From positions 1-46,175 of the IMG/VR virus record IMGVR_UViG_3300034374_000610: 46,175 bases of DNA; one strand, written 5' to 3'. Shown piece after piece: positions 33,237 through 42,824 of this stretch. A program made the translations under genes and the position numbers. Below the pieces are notes generated by a model. It had not been told where the DNA came from. It did not search any database and worked only from the letters and a program-made list of their open reading frames with translations. This stretch comes from a virus. The stretch's first letter is position 1. The number at the start of each line of letters is the position of its first letter.

Positions 33237-33793
33237 GTAATGTTACAGATGTATTAAATGACATAGATAACAATGTTGCTTATTACAACCCTTCTGACGA
33301 TACAAGTGGTAAAAAATATGCCACTATCGAAGAGGGAACGTATGAGGCTACAGTCAGTAAATTGACAATTAAGAAAGATATCGTTGTTAGAAATCAATAT
33401 ATTAGCGACATCTTTGAAGCTACCTATAGGTTAGATGACAAAAGATATCCTGACTTAAAAGGTAGGGAAGTAAAGTCTAAAGGATACTTTAGATTTAAAG
33501 CTCCTGACAAAACAAAATACCCTAAGCTTGAAGACAATCAAGGAAACAATAAAGGGTATATGATATTCGCAGAAGCTTGTGGATTTGAGATGAAGAAAGA
33601 TGACCAAGGTAGATATTTATTACCTATGGTTATGGAGTCTGATATCTCAGGAAACCCTGTGACTATCAAGATTGTTCACGACAAGTGGACTGACCAGTCA
33701 GGAGAAGAAAGAGTAACTCCAACAGCTGTCAATGTTTTTAAATCAAATAGAACAGTAGACAAGCCAGTAACAGAAGACGAATTGCCGTTCTAA
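33233..33793 (+). CDS. Single-stranded DNA-binding protein
   Basis: 186 residues with a beta-rich OB-fold-like core (EGTYEATVSKLTIKKDIVV ... GREVKSKGYFRFKA) and an acidic tail ending in DELPF, equivalent to the DDDIPF tip of bacterial SSB that recruits partners. ATGA coupling to the annealing gene. Protects ssDNA during replication and recombination. Confidence 0.75.
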   Translation: MSNVTDVLNDIDNNVAYYNPSDDTSGKKYATIEEGTYEATVSKLTIKKDIVVRNQYISDIFEATYRLDDKRYPDLKGREVKSKGYFRFKAPDKTKYPKLEDNQGNNKGYMIFAEACGFEMKKDDQGRYLLPMVMESDISGNPVTIKIVHDKWTDQSGEERVTPTAVNVFKSNRTVDKPVTEDELPF

Positions 33794-34020
33794 TGAAGTA
33801 CTCTTTCATACTTACAAAAGAAGAAGCCAAGTCAATAATAGAAGTTCTTGAGTCTAGTCGTCATGAAGACGAAGTAGAGATAAGAGCTTTGGCTAGGCAA
33901 GCCTTTGAGTCTCAATATAAAGACCAGTATAAAGAAGATGCTCCTGTTGTAGAAGACAAAGATGTCTTAAATCAATCTAGAGCAGCTCTTGGTCCAAACT
34001 ATTGTGATACTTGCGACTAA
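33793..34020 (+). CDS. Small protein, 75 residues
   Basis: Helical, acidic middle, ending YCDTCD. Start overlaps the SSB stop (TAATG). May be an accessory of the replication cassette; unknown. Confidence 0.55.
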   Translation: MKYSFILTKEEAKSIIEVLESSRHEDEVEIRALARQAFESQYKDQYKEDAPVVEDKDVLNQSRAALGPNYCDTCD

Positions 34021-34274
34021 TGGACATTAGTAAATGGAATGCCATTATGAAGTCTTTCCAAGACCTTATGGGATACCAACCAGGTATAACCGAGGTCTTG
34101 GTGACTAAAAGACTTAGTGCAGTAGGATTCAAAGATATTGAAAAAATAAGTGGGCGAGAAGAGAAATACCTCGTCCACATCTTAAGAAAAAGATATAGGG
34201 AGATATTAGATGACATTGAAAGAAACAAAGATAAGAGAAAAGATAGAAAAGACGGGAGTAACGTCAACGAATGA
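34020..34274 (+). CDS. Helical basic protein, 84 residues
   Basis: ATG 34020 overlaps the previous stop as TAATG (an upstream TTG is less likely). VLVTKRLSAVGFKDIEKISG looks like a helix-turn-helix region; the C-terminus is strongly basic. Could bind DNA, unconfirmed. Confidence 0.55.
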   Translation: MDISKWNAIMKSFQDLMGYQPGITEVLVTKRLSAVGFKDIEKISGREEKYLVHILRKRYREILDDIERNKDKRKDRKDGSNVNE

Positions 34275-34443
34275 ATGTTTTGTAAGGTATAGAGCATTTC
34301 CTTCTTTTACCAAAAAGGTAGTATTAAAGATGATTGAAGAAGGTTATAACATAAGTATTGTCAACGACCACATAGATTTGTCGTTTTTTTGGCTCGACTG
34401 CTCAAAAAACATAGTTTTTCCACAAAAAAGAGTGTTAAATTAA
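34210..34443 (+). CDS. Possible protein, 77 residues, overlapping previous gene
   Basis: ATG 34210 with GGGAG eleven bases upstream; overlaps the previous gene by 65 bases in another frame. Basic N-terminus, then FVRYRAFPSFTKKVVLKMIE. A later internal start is possible. Unknown function. Confidence 0.45.
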   Translation: MTLKETKIREKIEKTGVTSTNECFVRYRAFPSFTKKVVLKMIEEGYNISIVNDHIDLSFFWLDCSKNIVFPQKRVLN

Positions 34444-34487
34444 AATAAAGCACGAGATTGCCCTTCTATGGACGTTACGCATACTAG

Positions 34488-34518
34488 TCGACACTTATGT
34501 CGAAAATGTAATTATAAT
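34488..34518 (+). promoter_or_regulatory. TATAAT promoter with TCGACA/TGTCGA dyad
   Basis: Perfect TATAAT at 34513-34518. A dyad TCGACA (34488-34493), CTTA, TGTCGA (34498-34503) lies in the -35/spacer region; TCGACA itself is a poor -35 at 19 bases. It sits in a 107-base gap before a TTG-started nuclease gene. Confidence 0.45.
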
Positions 34519-34550
34519 CGCTTAGAGGGGCATCCTCGAAAGGAAAATTT

Positions 34551-34952
34551 TTGAAAAGACCAATTTTATACGAGAAAAGGTTTAAACAACCAGTAATATT
34601 TGATGGATTGCAAGATGGGCTTGTTTCGCCTACTGATATCGACTTTTGTTTTGAAGTCGGCAATAAATTTCTATTAATAGGAGACTGTAAAAAAGACGAC
34701 GCTCCGTTTCCATTAGGGCAAAGACTAGTAATAGAAAGAATTGTCGACACCTGGAGAGCGACCAGGAAAATATCATTAGGAGTTATTGCCACACATAGCA
34801 CAAGCCCTGAGCAATCAATTATGTTAGCTAACACTGTCGTTACAAAAATATACTACGATGGAGAATGGAAAGATACATTTATGGTATTTGACGAGTTCGT
34901 TAGAAGAACAGCAGAAAGATTTGATATAGATAAACTAAAACATTTGAGTTGA
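34551..34952 (+). CDS. PD-(D/E)xK nuclease-like protein (TTG start)
   Basis: 133 residues from TTG 34551, with AAAGGA nine bases upstream; no ATG fits. SPTDIDFCFEVGNKFLLIGDCK (Asp29/Asp31, Asp45 and Lys47) is a restriction-endonuclease-fold active site, followed by LGQRLVIERIVDTW. The family is found in phages but has no fixed role; DNA end or branch cutting is likely. Confidence 0.6.
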   Translation: MKRPILYEKRFKQPVIFDGLQDGLVSPTDIDFCFEVGNKFLLIGDCKKDDAPFPLGQRLVIERIVDTWRATRKISLGVIATHSTSPEQSIMLANTVVTKIYYDGEWKDTFMVFDEFVRRTAERFDIDKLKHLS

Positions 34953-34983
34953 CCAAAGAAAGAATAAATGAGTATATTGAAAT

Positions 34984-35322
34984 ATGGCAAGTAAATCAAA
35001 AGCAAAAGGTAATCGCTTCGAGAAAGAATGCGTAGACATCGCAGAGCAACACGGCTTCAATGCAAAAAGAGCTTGGGGTAGCGACGGAAGAAGTCTAGGC
35101 GAATCTCCAGAAGTGGATTTAATTATAGATTATTTATTGGACCAAGAAACTTCTAGAAAAATGAAGGTTCAGTGTAAAGTAAGAAAGTCTATTGCTAGCT
35201 ATCTATTGCCACCAGACGATTGCGATATTACCCTTATCAAACAAGATAGAGGAGAAATATACGCTACTATTCGATATAAAGACTTATTGGAATTAATCCA
35301 ATTAGCTTTTCAACTCAATTAA
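34984..35322 (+). CDS. Holliday-junction-resolvase-like nuclease
   Basis: 112 residues. KGNRFEKECVDIAEQHGFNA, then ESPEVDLIID, then MKVQCKVRKS give the Glu, Asp and Gln-x-Lys pattern of Hjc-type PD-(D/E)xK resolvases. It would resolve branched DNA before packaging. The preceding frame is a trivial 8-codon ORF; ribosome site weak. Confidence 0.7.
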   Translation: MASKSKAKGNRFEKECVDIAEQHGFNAKRAWGSDGRSLGESPEVDLIIDYLLDQETSRKMKVQCKVRKSIASYLLPPDDCDITLIKQDRGEIYATIRYKDLLELIQLAFQLN

Positions 35323-35346
35323 TTAATACAAAATAGGGAGAGCATT

Positions 35347-35709
35347 ATGAGAAGTGTCTTTAATTATAAGACTAAGGAAGAGTTCGCCTCAGAAAAAGCT
35401 GAGTTCGAATCTTATTTATATTATTTAAAACAAACAGACCCTGAGAACTATGAAGAATGGTTTGACGAAGAGGTATATAAACTTTTTACCGAAGGTAGAA
35501 TGAATCCAAGATTCTTGTCAGAAAGAGTTAAGCCTAGCAATGAAAAGGTTTCTATGGTAAGAGTACCTACTAGATGTCCAATATGTAAAAAAGCTTGGGC
35601 TATAGAAATGCAAGACAATAATAAATTTGAGCCTGGATATCTAGACCAGTCTGTATATAAAACAATACCTATGGTGAAAGGAGTGTGTCACAAATGCAAG
35701 AATCAGTAG
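35347..35709 (+). CDS. Zinc-ribbon protein before helicase
   Basis: 120 residues; acidic helical N-terminal part and a zinc ribbon formed by CPICKKAW and CHKCKNQ at the very end. GGGAG upstream. It overlaps the helicase start by 16 bases. Possibly a primosome or helicase-loading accessory; inference from context. Confidence 0.6.
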   Translation: MRSVFNYKTKEEFASEKAEFESYLYYLKQTDPENYEEWFDEEVYKLFTEGRMNPRFLSERVKPSNEKVSMVRVPTRCPICKKAWAIEMQDNNKFEPGYLDQSVYKTIPMVKGVCHKCKNQ

Positions 35710-37010
35710 GTGGCATATTTAGCGACGATGCAGAAAGAGCCGTATTAGGTTCTATTATTCTCAAAGATGAATGCTTTGATGTTGTAAAAGAATACATTGT
35801 AGAAAGCGACGCATTTTATGTAGAGAAAAATAAAAAGATTTGGGAGGCGATGACAGAGCTTAAATCAGAAAACATTCCAATAGATATTGTAAATATATCT
35901 AGTAAGATAAAAGGTATTACATACTATTTAAGCGGACTATCTGAAATACCTAGTACTGCTAATGTAGAGTCGTATGCTAAGCAAGTTAATTCTGATTGGC
36001 TAAGAAGAAAGCTGGTATCACAATCACACGAGATTGCTAAGAAAGCTTACGACAATAATAATGATATTAGTAGTTTACTTGTAAATGTTCACGATACGAC
36101 AAGCTCTTTATTAAACTTAGAGCCTGGTCAAAAATTTGATTTAGATACATTATTGTCTATGACAAAAGATTCTTTATTCTCCAAAAGAAACCTAACCACC
36201 ACTGGTTTTACACCGATAGACAATATTATATCGGGTATGACTAGAGGAGAAATAACCATTTTTGCTGGGCGACCTGGGAATGCTAAAACCACGACAGTTG
36301 CCAATATAGCTAGAAATCTTGTGTTGTCTGGCAAAAAGGTTGTTATGTTTAATAGAGAAATGCCTAATACTGAGATGATGAAAAAGTTTATTGCTATGGA
36401 ATCAGAAGGTATTACATATCATATGTTAAGACATAGTGCAGTCACTAGTAAATCAGAGATTGAAAAAAGTTTAAATATTATTAAAGAAAAGTATACTGAC
36501 AAACTATTTATGTTTGACAACATAAGAAATTTAGAGGGAACTTTTCGTGAAATTAGACGTATAAAACCTGACGTCGTTATTGACGACCATATAGGTTTGA
36601 TTGAATACCCTAGTAATGATATGAGAGATTTAAGATTGAAAATAGGTGATACATCAAGACGATATAAATGGTTATGTAAATCAGAACAACTTTCAGTTAT
36701 TCTTGTTTCACAACTTAATCGTAATATAGAGTATAGGACAGAAAGAATTCCTAAACTTAGTGACCTTGCCGAGTCTGGTAATCTAGAACAGGATGCAGAG
36801 ATTGTAGCATTTACACATTATCCTTGGACTGTAAACTTTGAGAATGCAAAGCACGGAAAGTATGGACTAGATATAGTTGTAGCTAAAAATAGGTATGGGT
36901 CAACTGGGAAAGCAACGGTTGGGTTCTCACCAGATTGTTGTACGTTGTATGATACTGTGGAAGAAGCAGAAGCAAGTGTCGCAAAAGAAATGCCAGGCGT
37001 TCCATTCTAA
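35694..37010 (+). CDS. Replicative DNA helicase, DnaB family
   Basis: 438 residues from ATG 35694 (AAAGGAG ten bases upstream; a GTG nine bases earlier would overlap the ribosome site). The N-terminal domain starts DDAERAVLGSIILKDE. The RecA-like domain has Walker A GRPGNAKTT (192-200), Walker B DVVIDDHIGL, sensor VILVSQLNR, DLAESGNLEQDAEIV and Arg finger VVAKNRYG. It unwinds DNA as a hexamer. No phage polymerase or primase is present, so it must recruit host replisome parts. Confidence 0.88.
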   Translation: MQESVGGIFSDDAERAVLGSIILKDECFDVVKEYIVESDAFYVEKNKKIWEAMTELKSENIPIDIVNISSKIKGITYYLSGLSEIPSTANVESYAKQVNSDWLRRKLVSQSHEIAKKAYDNNNDISSLLVNVHDTTSSLLNLEPGQKFDLDTLLSMTKDSLFSKRNLTTTGFTPIDNIISGMTRGEITIFAGRPGNAKTTTVANIARNLVLSGKKVVMFNREMPNTEMMKKFIAMESEGITYHMLRHSAVTSKSEIEKSLNIIKEKYTDKLFMFDNIRNLEGTFREIRRIKPDVVIDDHIGLIEYPSNDMRDLRLKIGDTSRRYKWLCKSEQLSVILVSQLNRNIEYRTERIPKLSDLAESGNLEQDAEIVAFTHYPWTVNFENAKHGKYGLDIVVAKNRYGSTGKATVGFSPDCCTLYDTVEEAEASVAKEMPGVPF

Positions 37011-37421
37011 TTATTTTTTTATCTTGCTATAATAAAAGTCAAAAACTTTTTTAGCTAAAGGGTATCTTACATCTGATTGAGCAAGTCCTTGTTCCATAAG
37101 TCTGACATTGTTAAAAAAGAATCCTTGATTTTTATCAAACTCGTCTAGTATCTCTCTGCTAAATCCAGATTTTTTCCAATCTGCTTTTTTTGCACCAATT
37201 TTGTTAGCTAAAGAAGGAATCAATTTAGTAAGAGGTTTTCTTCCCAGTGTTCCTGCTAATCCTAATCCAGGAACAGCTGTAGAGATGACGTCTCCTAATA
37301 AAGACGAACTCAACTTACCTGACTCTTCATCCACAGCGTACGATTCAAGGCTTCTTAAAATACCCTGCATCATATCTGACAATGTGCCTTGTTTATTTTT
37401 TGTCTCTACGTTTTGATTCAT
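37011..37421 (-). CDS. Possible internal virion protein, 136 residues
   Basis: Last gene of the leftward late block; its stop abuts the helicase stop on the other strand with no base between. Contains a small hydrophobic stretch (LLGDVISTAVPGLGLAGTL) and a basic rest. Likely one of the ejected virion proteins by context. Confidence 0.55.
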   Translation of the reverse strand: MNQNVETKNKQGTLSDMMQGILRSLESYAVDEESGKLSSSLLGDVISTAVPGLGLAGTLGRKPLTKLIPSLANKIGAKKADWKKSGFSREILDEFDKNQGFFFNNVRLMEQGLAQSDVRYPLAKKVFDFYYSKIKK

Positions 37422-38062
37422 TTACCAGCTTTCCTAAGTAAATCTATTAATGTTTCATAGCCCATCTGATTGTAGAAGTAACTCTCTGAACTTCTAGCTC
37501 CAGATTCTCTAGCTTGTCTATCAATAGCTTTCATAATATTTCTAACTACGTTTTGCTCTGGAGTTCTGCTAGAAATAGGACCTTGATTTAAATTAGGAAG
37601 AGACTCCATAGGTTCAACTGAACCACCTTTAGAAGTCAAATTTCTGTTTCTAATAAAAAACTGTCCTTGAGTTGGAAGGTCTTGAGCAGGTAGCTTTGTA
37701 GCTTGCTTTGAATCTTCTAATAGTTTTAGAACTTGTTGTCCAGGTGTTGTTTGTCCTACAAATTCAGAAGGTTGACTTCTTCTTTGAAGACCAGCAAGAA
37801 CGTCTCCCATTTCTGGTTTACCTTTACCAATTAATTCTTTTAATATATCTAATATGTTTTTACCACCTCTTGCAACTGCTTTACCTGCAGACTTTATACC
37901 ACCGCCTGGTTCTACTGCTCCCATAATTAATTGCATCATTTCTGGTGTCATAGAACTTCCTCTTTGGGAAGCTCCGAATGTAGACTCTAATGCTTCATCT
38001 GCTGTCTTGCTTTTGTCTCCAAAAAAGTCTAAGTAATCTTGTATTGTTAATTTATCTGCCAT
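37418..38062 (-). CDS. Possible internal virion protein, 214 residues
   Basis: Gly/Lys-rich middle (GGGIKSAGKAVARGGKNIL), helical ends (SYFYNQMGYETLIDLLRKAGK). It overlaps the next gene by ATGA. Shares the small-residue and basic style of podovirus ejection proteins. Family not recognised. Confidence 0.55.
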   Translation of the reverse strand: MADKLTIQDYLDFFGDKSKTADEALESTFGASQRGSSMTPEMMQLIMGAVEPGGGIKSAGKAVARGGKNILDILKELIGKGKPEMGDVLAGLQRRSQPSEFVGQTTPGQQVLKLLEDSKQATKLPAQDLPTQGQFFIRNRNLTSKGGSVEPMESLPNLNQGPISSRTPEQNVVRNIMKAIDRQARESGARSSESYFYNQMGYETLIDLLRKAGK

Positions 38063-38063
38063 T

Positions 38064-41000
38064 TTAATCCTCTAAGTATTGTGTGAAATCTATATTTTTC
38101 ACTGGTTCTTCATAATAATCTTGGTTTTTGTAAATCTCTTTTTCAAATTTTTGCATTAGACCTTTCTTATAGAAAGGATTTCTTGGGCTTTGCTCCATAG
38201 GGTCAATTTTTAAATCTGGAAACTGTGTTACAAAATAACTTTTATTCCAATCTGAAGCAAGTTTAGTTGCTTTGTCTGCCAGGTCTTGATAAGTAGCCTC
38301 ATTTATACTGCCATCAGGTCCTGTACCAGTAAACATTAACTTTGTTATGTCTTGAGCTACATATTTTCTTCTACCCTCTGCATCATCTCTGTTTAGTTTA
38401 TATGGAGGCGTACCTTCTTTTCCAGGAGGTCCTCCCAATCCTTTAGGAAGTTGTCCTTCATAAGCATATCTTTTTAATATGGAATTCGTAATAGGACCAA
38501 ATATTGGACCAGCTTTTATCATAGACTCTCTTACCTGAATATTTAAATCTTTTTCATTAACGTAAAATTGAGTAACTGCATAATCTACAGTCTTCATTAT
38601 TCTCATAGCGTCGTCTAGTAGAACTGGTTTTGCTAAGAATTTTAAATTATTTATAGGCTCAAAATCTCTTACAATAACATCATAAGACCCTACAACTCCA
38701 CTTTGGAAAATACCTTGAACAATAGCATCTCCATCTGTTTCTATCCATTTTTCTTTTTCTTCTTGACCATAAAATTGTCTGTCTCCAGAAATATATTTCT
38801 TAAAATCTTGTATAGCTTTAAATGCTATTTGTCCACCAAAAGAACCAGAAGCAGCTAAGTACAAAGGCATACCTATATTTCCATTTGCCATTTCAAATTT
38901 TATCATATCTAAAGCATATTTTGCTTGACCTATAGGGAATCTTTTAAATAAAACTGCTGGCTTATGATAGCTATCAGCAAATATTAAAGCATCTTTATCG
39001 AACTGTCTACCTATCTGAGAACCTGTAGCATACTGTTCCATAGCTTGTAAAATTTTTGTTCTCATTCTTGCTTGACCTTTGTCTGCAGGATTATATGTTC
39101 TATCTAGAATAGCATCTTTATATTTCATAGCTTCGTCTATATCTATGTTAAAAACTTTCTTCATCTTGTTTCTAGCATATGCTTGTCTATTAACTAGCGG
39201 AATTGTTAGTAAACTTTCAACATTTCTTGCAAGTCCCATTTTACCATCATACATCTTTACTAGATTTCTAATATAGTCTTCAGCCATAGCTCCAGACAGC
39301 ATTTTATTAAACTGATTGACCATCATAAATGGTTTTGCAGCTAGGTCAAAAAGACCTGTTATAACTTGCCTTGGCTTAACTTCTCCTTTTACAAGTTTAA
39401 CAAAAGCAGTTGTAGGGTCATCAAATTTAAGTAAGTTTGCTTGTCCTATTTCCAAAGCTCTACTACCTCCTAAAAGCTCGTCGATAACAGAAAGACCAGT
39501 TATTCCAGATTTACCAAGCATATCTCTTGCTTGAGGGTTAAAGAACATATTGTGAGTACCTCTTACTAAAGAGCCTGGTCCAAACTGAGGTAATGAAGAT
39601 ATAAACACCTGTGTGGCATTAGGTATTGTTGCCGTACCAATAGATATCTTACTAAACATTTCAAAGTTTGAAGCCCAATTCATTACTCCAGCAAATTCTC
39701 CTCTTCTATTCATTGCGTCTTCACCAGTAAAAGATTCTTTTAAAAGCCTTACAGCGTCTTTTTCTTTTACAACAAATCTAGGTAGTTTTCCTCTTACATC
39801 ACTACCAAATCTAGCACTATTAGCTCCCATTCTTCCTAGAAGTGCACCAAAGCCTCTAAGCTCTGCTTCTTCTGGTATTCTATCAATTAATTTATTTAAA
39901 AATGCAGCGTCTGGTGTAAATGTTTTTGATAACTCAATTCTTTTTGTAGCCCCGTTTATGTAATCTGGGAACAAAGTCATAAGATTTGTATCTAACATAT
40001 TCTTTTTACTTGCTACAACTTCTCGTAAAATGTCTAGGTTGGTTACAGTAGAACCTACAATTCTTCTTGATTTTTCCAAAGGAGCATAAATCTTAAATCC
40101 ATCTGTATATATTGTAGAGTTCATAGCAGCCCATACATCATAGTTAGGAACATCAGATAATACTTCTGGACTGTCATTTTGTAATTTCTTTTTTGTTAAA
40201 TTAAATAAATCTCCAAATGATTTTTTATTATCATCAGCAGACTTTACAAGCTTTGTAACAAAATCTTCAATAGTTTTATTTAAGGCTTCTTTACCCTTGT
40301 CATCCAAGTTTCTCAAAGCTACTTCAGGGTCTAAAGATATTTCTCCAACTATTTGTTGAACCTTTTGATTTAAATTTAACATATCTGTATATATCGTATC
40401 TCTTATTTGTTTCTTAATAACAAAAGGCATATACCATTCTTTTCTTCCAGCTACCTTTATCTTTGCTTTAAGAGCATCATCATAGACTTCATCCATAATA
40501 GTTTTAATACCTTCAATAGCATTAATTCTTCTTTTTAAAAATGCAACTTCTTTCTTTGTTATTTGCCCAGATTTTTCAAGCTTAGTTGCCTGAGATTTCA
40601 TAGCTCTTATAGCTCTAGGTTTAGCATCTAATCTAATATACTCATCAAAACCTGAAGATATTGTTGTTCCATTACTTAACTTAATTTTTTCTCCAGTTAT
40701 CCATTTTTCTAGCATTTCATTTCTAAAAGGATTATATCCTGTTGCAAATCTTGGTAAACCTTTTCTAACACTTAATACAGCTTCGTCCATACCAAAAGCT
40801 CTTTGTAGATTGACAAGTCTTTCTGTGGATTGTTGAATTACTCTTCTATCTGTTTTTGATATTAGTTTTATAGCAGTTCTAGCAGCAGGAGATTGAACAT
40901 CTTTTCCTATGCTACCTACTAAAGATTTTGCATAGTTAAGTATGTTAGATTCGTTTGCAATTCCTGAAAGATTATCTAAGTCTGCCCCATAGTTGGTTTT

Positions 41001-42824
41001 TATATGCTCTTCAAAGTTTTTAATATACTGAATATCTCCTATTTGCTCAGTTACTAGTCTCATCTCAACATCTGTCATATCTTTAATTCTTGGAGGCTGT
41101 TTTAAATTGTTCCATTTTTTGATATCATATTCATCTGCTACCTGCTCTAACGCTCTAATGTAATCTCCCTTTTCCAAACCATTCAAGCCTCTGTTTGCAT
41201 CTGTTCTAAATTGTCTAAGTTTTCTTCTTCTTTCGTAAGTTAGACCAAAATACTTTCTATTTTTTTCTTTAAATTTTTTAGCTAAGCTTGGTTGTGATGT
41301 GTAAAATTTTAAGAATAAATCTGAATTTACAGGGTCAAGAGCATAGTTTGTTCCTCCAACTTCTACTTCAAATTGTATTCCATCGTCCACATATTTTATG
41401 CTTTTTCTATTTATCTTAGCATCTAAGCTAGCTGGTATTGCTTCAACATCTGCCTGTTCAATTACTTTTCTTCCTTTTCTATTAACTTTTTCTATAGGCT
41501 TTCCAAATATATCTACATTAGCATATGGACCGCTAGCCATTCCAGCTGGTAATTGTTTTTTGTTTATATCTCTAATAGTTAAAGCAACCTGCTCTGTAAT
41601 CATAGGGTCGCCTTTTCTACCAGTCAACCTAATTAAAGGCTCTTGAACTCTTTTATATACATCAGATGACCTTCTTATAAGTCCTTGCAATTCTACAGCT
41701 TCTGGTATAGCTTCGCTTATCTCATCAAAATTTAAACCTCTTAATTCTTGTCCAGGTATTTCTCCAAATACTCCCTTTTCTTTTAACCCTATAGATTTAC
41801 CTTCTCTATAAGCTTTTCTAGCGCTATTGAATGCTGCTCTTGGTAAGCCTGCTGCAGCTACAATACCAGTAGCTAGTACAAAACTTTTCATAGTGTCACC
41901 TTCTTGAGATTCTGATATTTCTCTTCCGTAAAGCAAAGGACTTGCACCTATAACAGATAATATCTCGGCCCCTATACCTAGCTCTAAACCTCTTGCTTTC
42001 TCTAGAGGTTTAAGTTCTCTTTCAAGGCTTTTGGTAAATTTTAGTTTTTTAGGTTTAACATATCTAACAGCACCATATGCTTGACCTCCAATAGCAGCCA
42101 CTCCGAAACCTCTTAAATAGTCCACTGGGTCTGATTGGTCTAACATATCTTTTAGTACAGTATAATATCTTTCATCTTTATCTTTTATATTTTGATATTT
42201 AGATATGTCAAAATCAGATTCTATAATCGCATCTCTTACTTCTATAGCTCCACTATATAAACCTTCTTGTGCTGCAAAAGCACCACCTTCTACAAAAGTA
42301 ATTCTTGATACATCATCTACAAGCTCTTTTTTTAATTTATTGCTTACTAAACCTTTTTTAACCATTTGGTTTGCAGCAAACTCCATGGCTTTTCTACCTC
42401 CAGCTATTTGAGCTCCTTTACCAACAACACCTCCTGCTAAAAGACTACCTACATTTGTTGGTGTAGGAACTAAAAAAGAACCCATTTGAATAAAGATGTC
42501 TCTAGCTAAACTTGAATCAATAGCATCTCTATTTGGAACTGAATACATTTTTCTACCAGTAGCAATTTCTGTAGCAATACCTTCAATGCTATTGTTGTAC
42601 ATTTCTTTTACAGCAGTAGGTAAATATTTTTCCATAAAAGAACCTATGATATCAGATTTAGGTTGTGAGTTTGGTTCGTCTAAAGGTTTGAAGGTATCGA
42701 TTTCTGTATCTACAATACCAGCTGAAAAGTCTAATGATAAAGTATCTGGAATATCAAGGCTTACTTCTTTTGGAAGATTTAACCCTGCACTAAAATCTAT
42801 TGATTTTTCTTGTGGGTCTGGCAT
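38064..42824 (-). CDS. Large internal virion / ejection-type protein, 1586 residues
   Basis: A long, mostly helical protein with several short hydrophobic segments (GSLLAGGVVGKGAQIAGG near 125-145, SVIGASPLLYG near 295, LATGIVAAAGLP near 315-330) that could insert in membranes. Length, composition and place in a run of helical proteins with a lytic transglycosylase fit podovirus internal core proteins that leave the capsid during DNA entry. No enzyme motif recognised. A tape-measure protein is less likely without tail-tube genes. AGGAG lies six bases before the ATG. Confidence 0.65.
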   Translation of the reverse strand: MPDPQEKSIDFSAGLNLPKEVSLDIPDTLSLDFSAGIVDTEIDTFKPLDEPNSQPKSDIIGSFMEKYLPTAVKEMYNNSIEGIATEIATGRKMYSVPNRDAIDSSLARDIFIQMGSFLVPTPTNVGSLLAGGVVGKGAQIAGGRKAMEFAANQMVKKGLVSNKLKKELVDDVSRITFVEGGAFAAQEGLYSGAIEVRDAIIESDFDISKYQNIKDKDERYYTVLKDMLDQSDPVDYLRGFGVAAIGGQAYGAVRYVKPKKLKFTKSLERELKPLEKARGLELGIGAEILSVIGASPLLYGREISESQEGDTMKSFVLATGIVAAAGLPRAAFNSARKAYREGKSIGLKEKGVFGEIPGQELRGLNFDEISEAIPEAVELQGLIRRSSDVYKRVQEPLIRLTGRKGDPMITEQVALTIRDINKKQLPAGMASGPYANVDIFGKPIEKVNRKGRKVIEQADVEAIPASLDAKINRKSIKYVDDGIQFEVEVGGTNYALDPVNSDLFLKFYTSQPSLAKKFKEKNRKYFGLTYERRRKLRQFRTDANRGLNGLEKGDYIRALEQVADEYDIKKWNNLKQPPRIKDMTDVEMRLVTEQIGDIQYIKNFEEHIKTNYGADLDNLSGIANESNILNYAKSLVGSIGKDVQSPAARTAIKLISKTDRRVIQQSTERLVNLQRAFGMDEAVLSVRKGLPRFATGYNPFRNEMLEKWITGEKIKLSNGTTISSGFDEYIRLDAKPRAIRAMKSQATKLEKSGQITKKEVAFLKRRINAIEGIKTIMDEVYDDALKAKIKVAGRKEWYMPFVIKKQIRDTIYTDMLNLNQKVQQIVGEISLDPEVALRNLDDKGKEALNKTIEDFVTKLVKSADDNKKSFGDLFNLTKKKLQNDSPEVLSDVPNYDVWAAMNSTIYTDGFKIYAPLEKSRRIVGSTVTNLDILREVVASKKNMLDTNLMTLFPDYINGATKRIELSKTFTPDAAFLNKLIDRIPEEAELRGFGALLGRMGANSARFGSDVRGKLPRFVVKEKDAVRLLKESFTGEDAMNRRGEFAGVMNWASNFEMFSKISIGTATIPNATQVFISSLPQFGPGSLVRGTHNMFFNPQARDMLGKSGITGLSVIDELLGGSRALEIGQANLLKFDDPTTAFVKLVKGEVKPRQVITGLFDLAAKPFMMVNQFNKMLSGAMAEDYIRNLVKMYDGKMGLARNVESLLTIPLVNRQAYARNKMKKVFNIDIDEAMKYKDAILDRTYNPADKGQARMRTKILQAMEQYATGSQIGRQFDKDALIFADSYHKPAVLFKRFPIGQAKYALDMIKFEMANGNIGMPLYLAASGSFGGQIAFKAIQDFKKYISGDRQFYGQEEKEKWIETDGDAIVQGIFQSGVVGSYDVIVRDFEPINNLKFLAKPVLLDDAMRIMKTVDYAVTQFYVNEKDLNIQVRESMIKAGPIFGPITNSILKRYAYEGQLPKGLGGPPGKEGTPPYKLNRDDAEGRRKYVAQDITKLMFTGTGPDGSINEATYQDLADKATKLASDWNKSYFVTQFPDLKIDPMEQSPRNPFYKKGLMQKFEKEIYKNQDYYEEPVKNIDFTQYLED

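Noticed and set aside
38064-42824. Tape-measure protein call
   Set aside because: No tail tube, chaperone or sheath genes are present and the sequence lacks regular long coiled-coil repeats; internal virion protein fits better.
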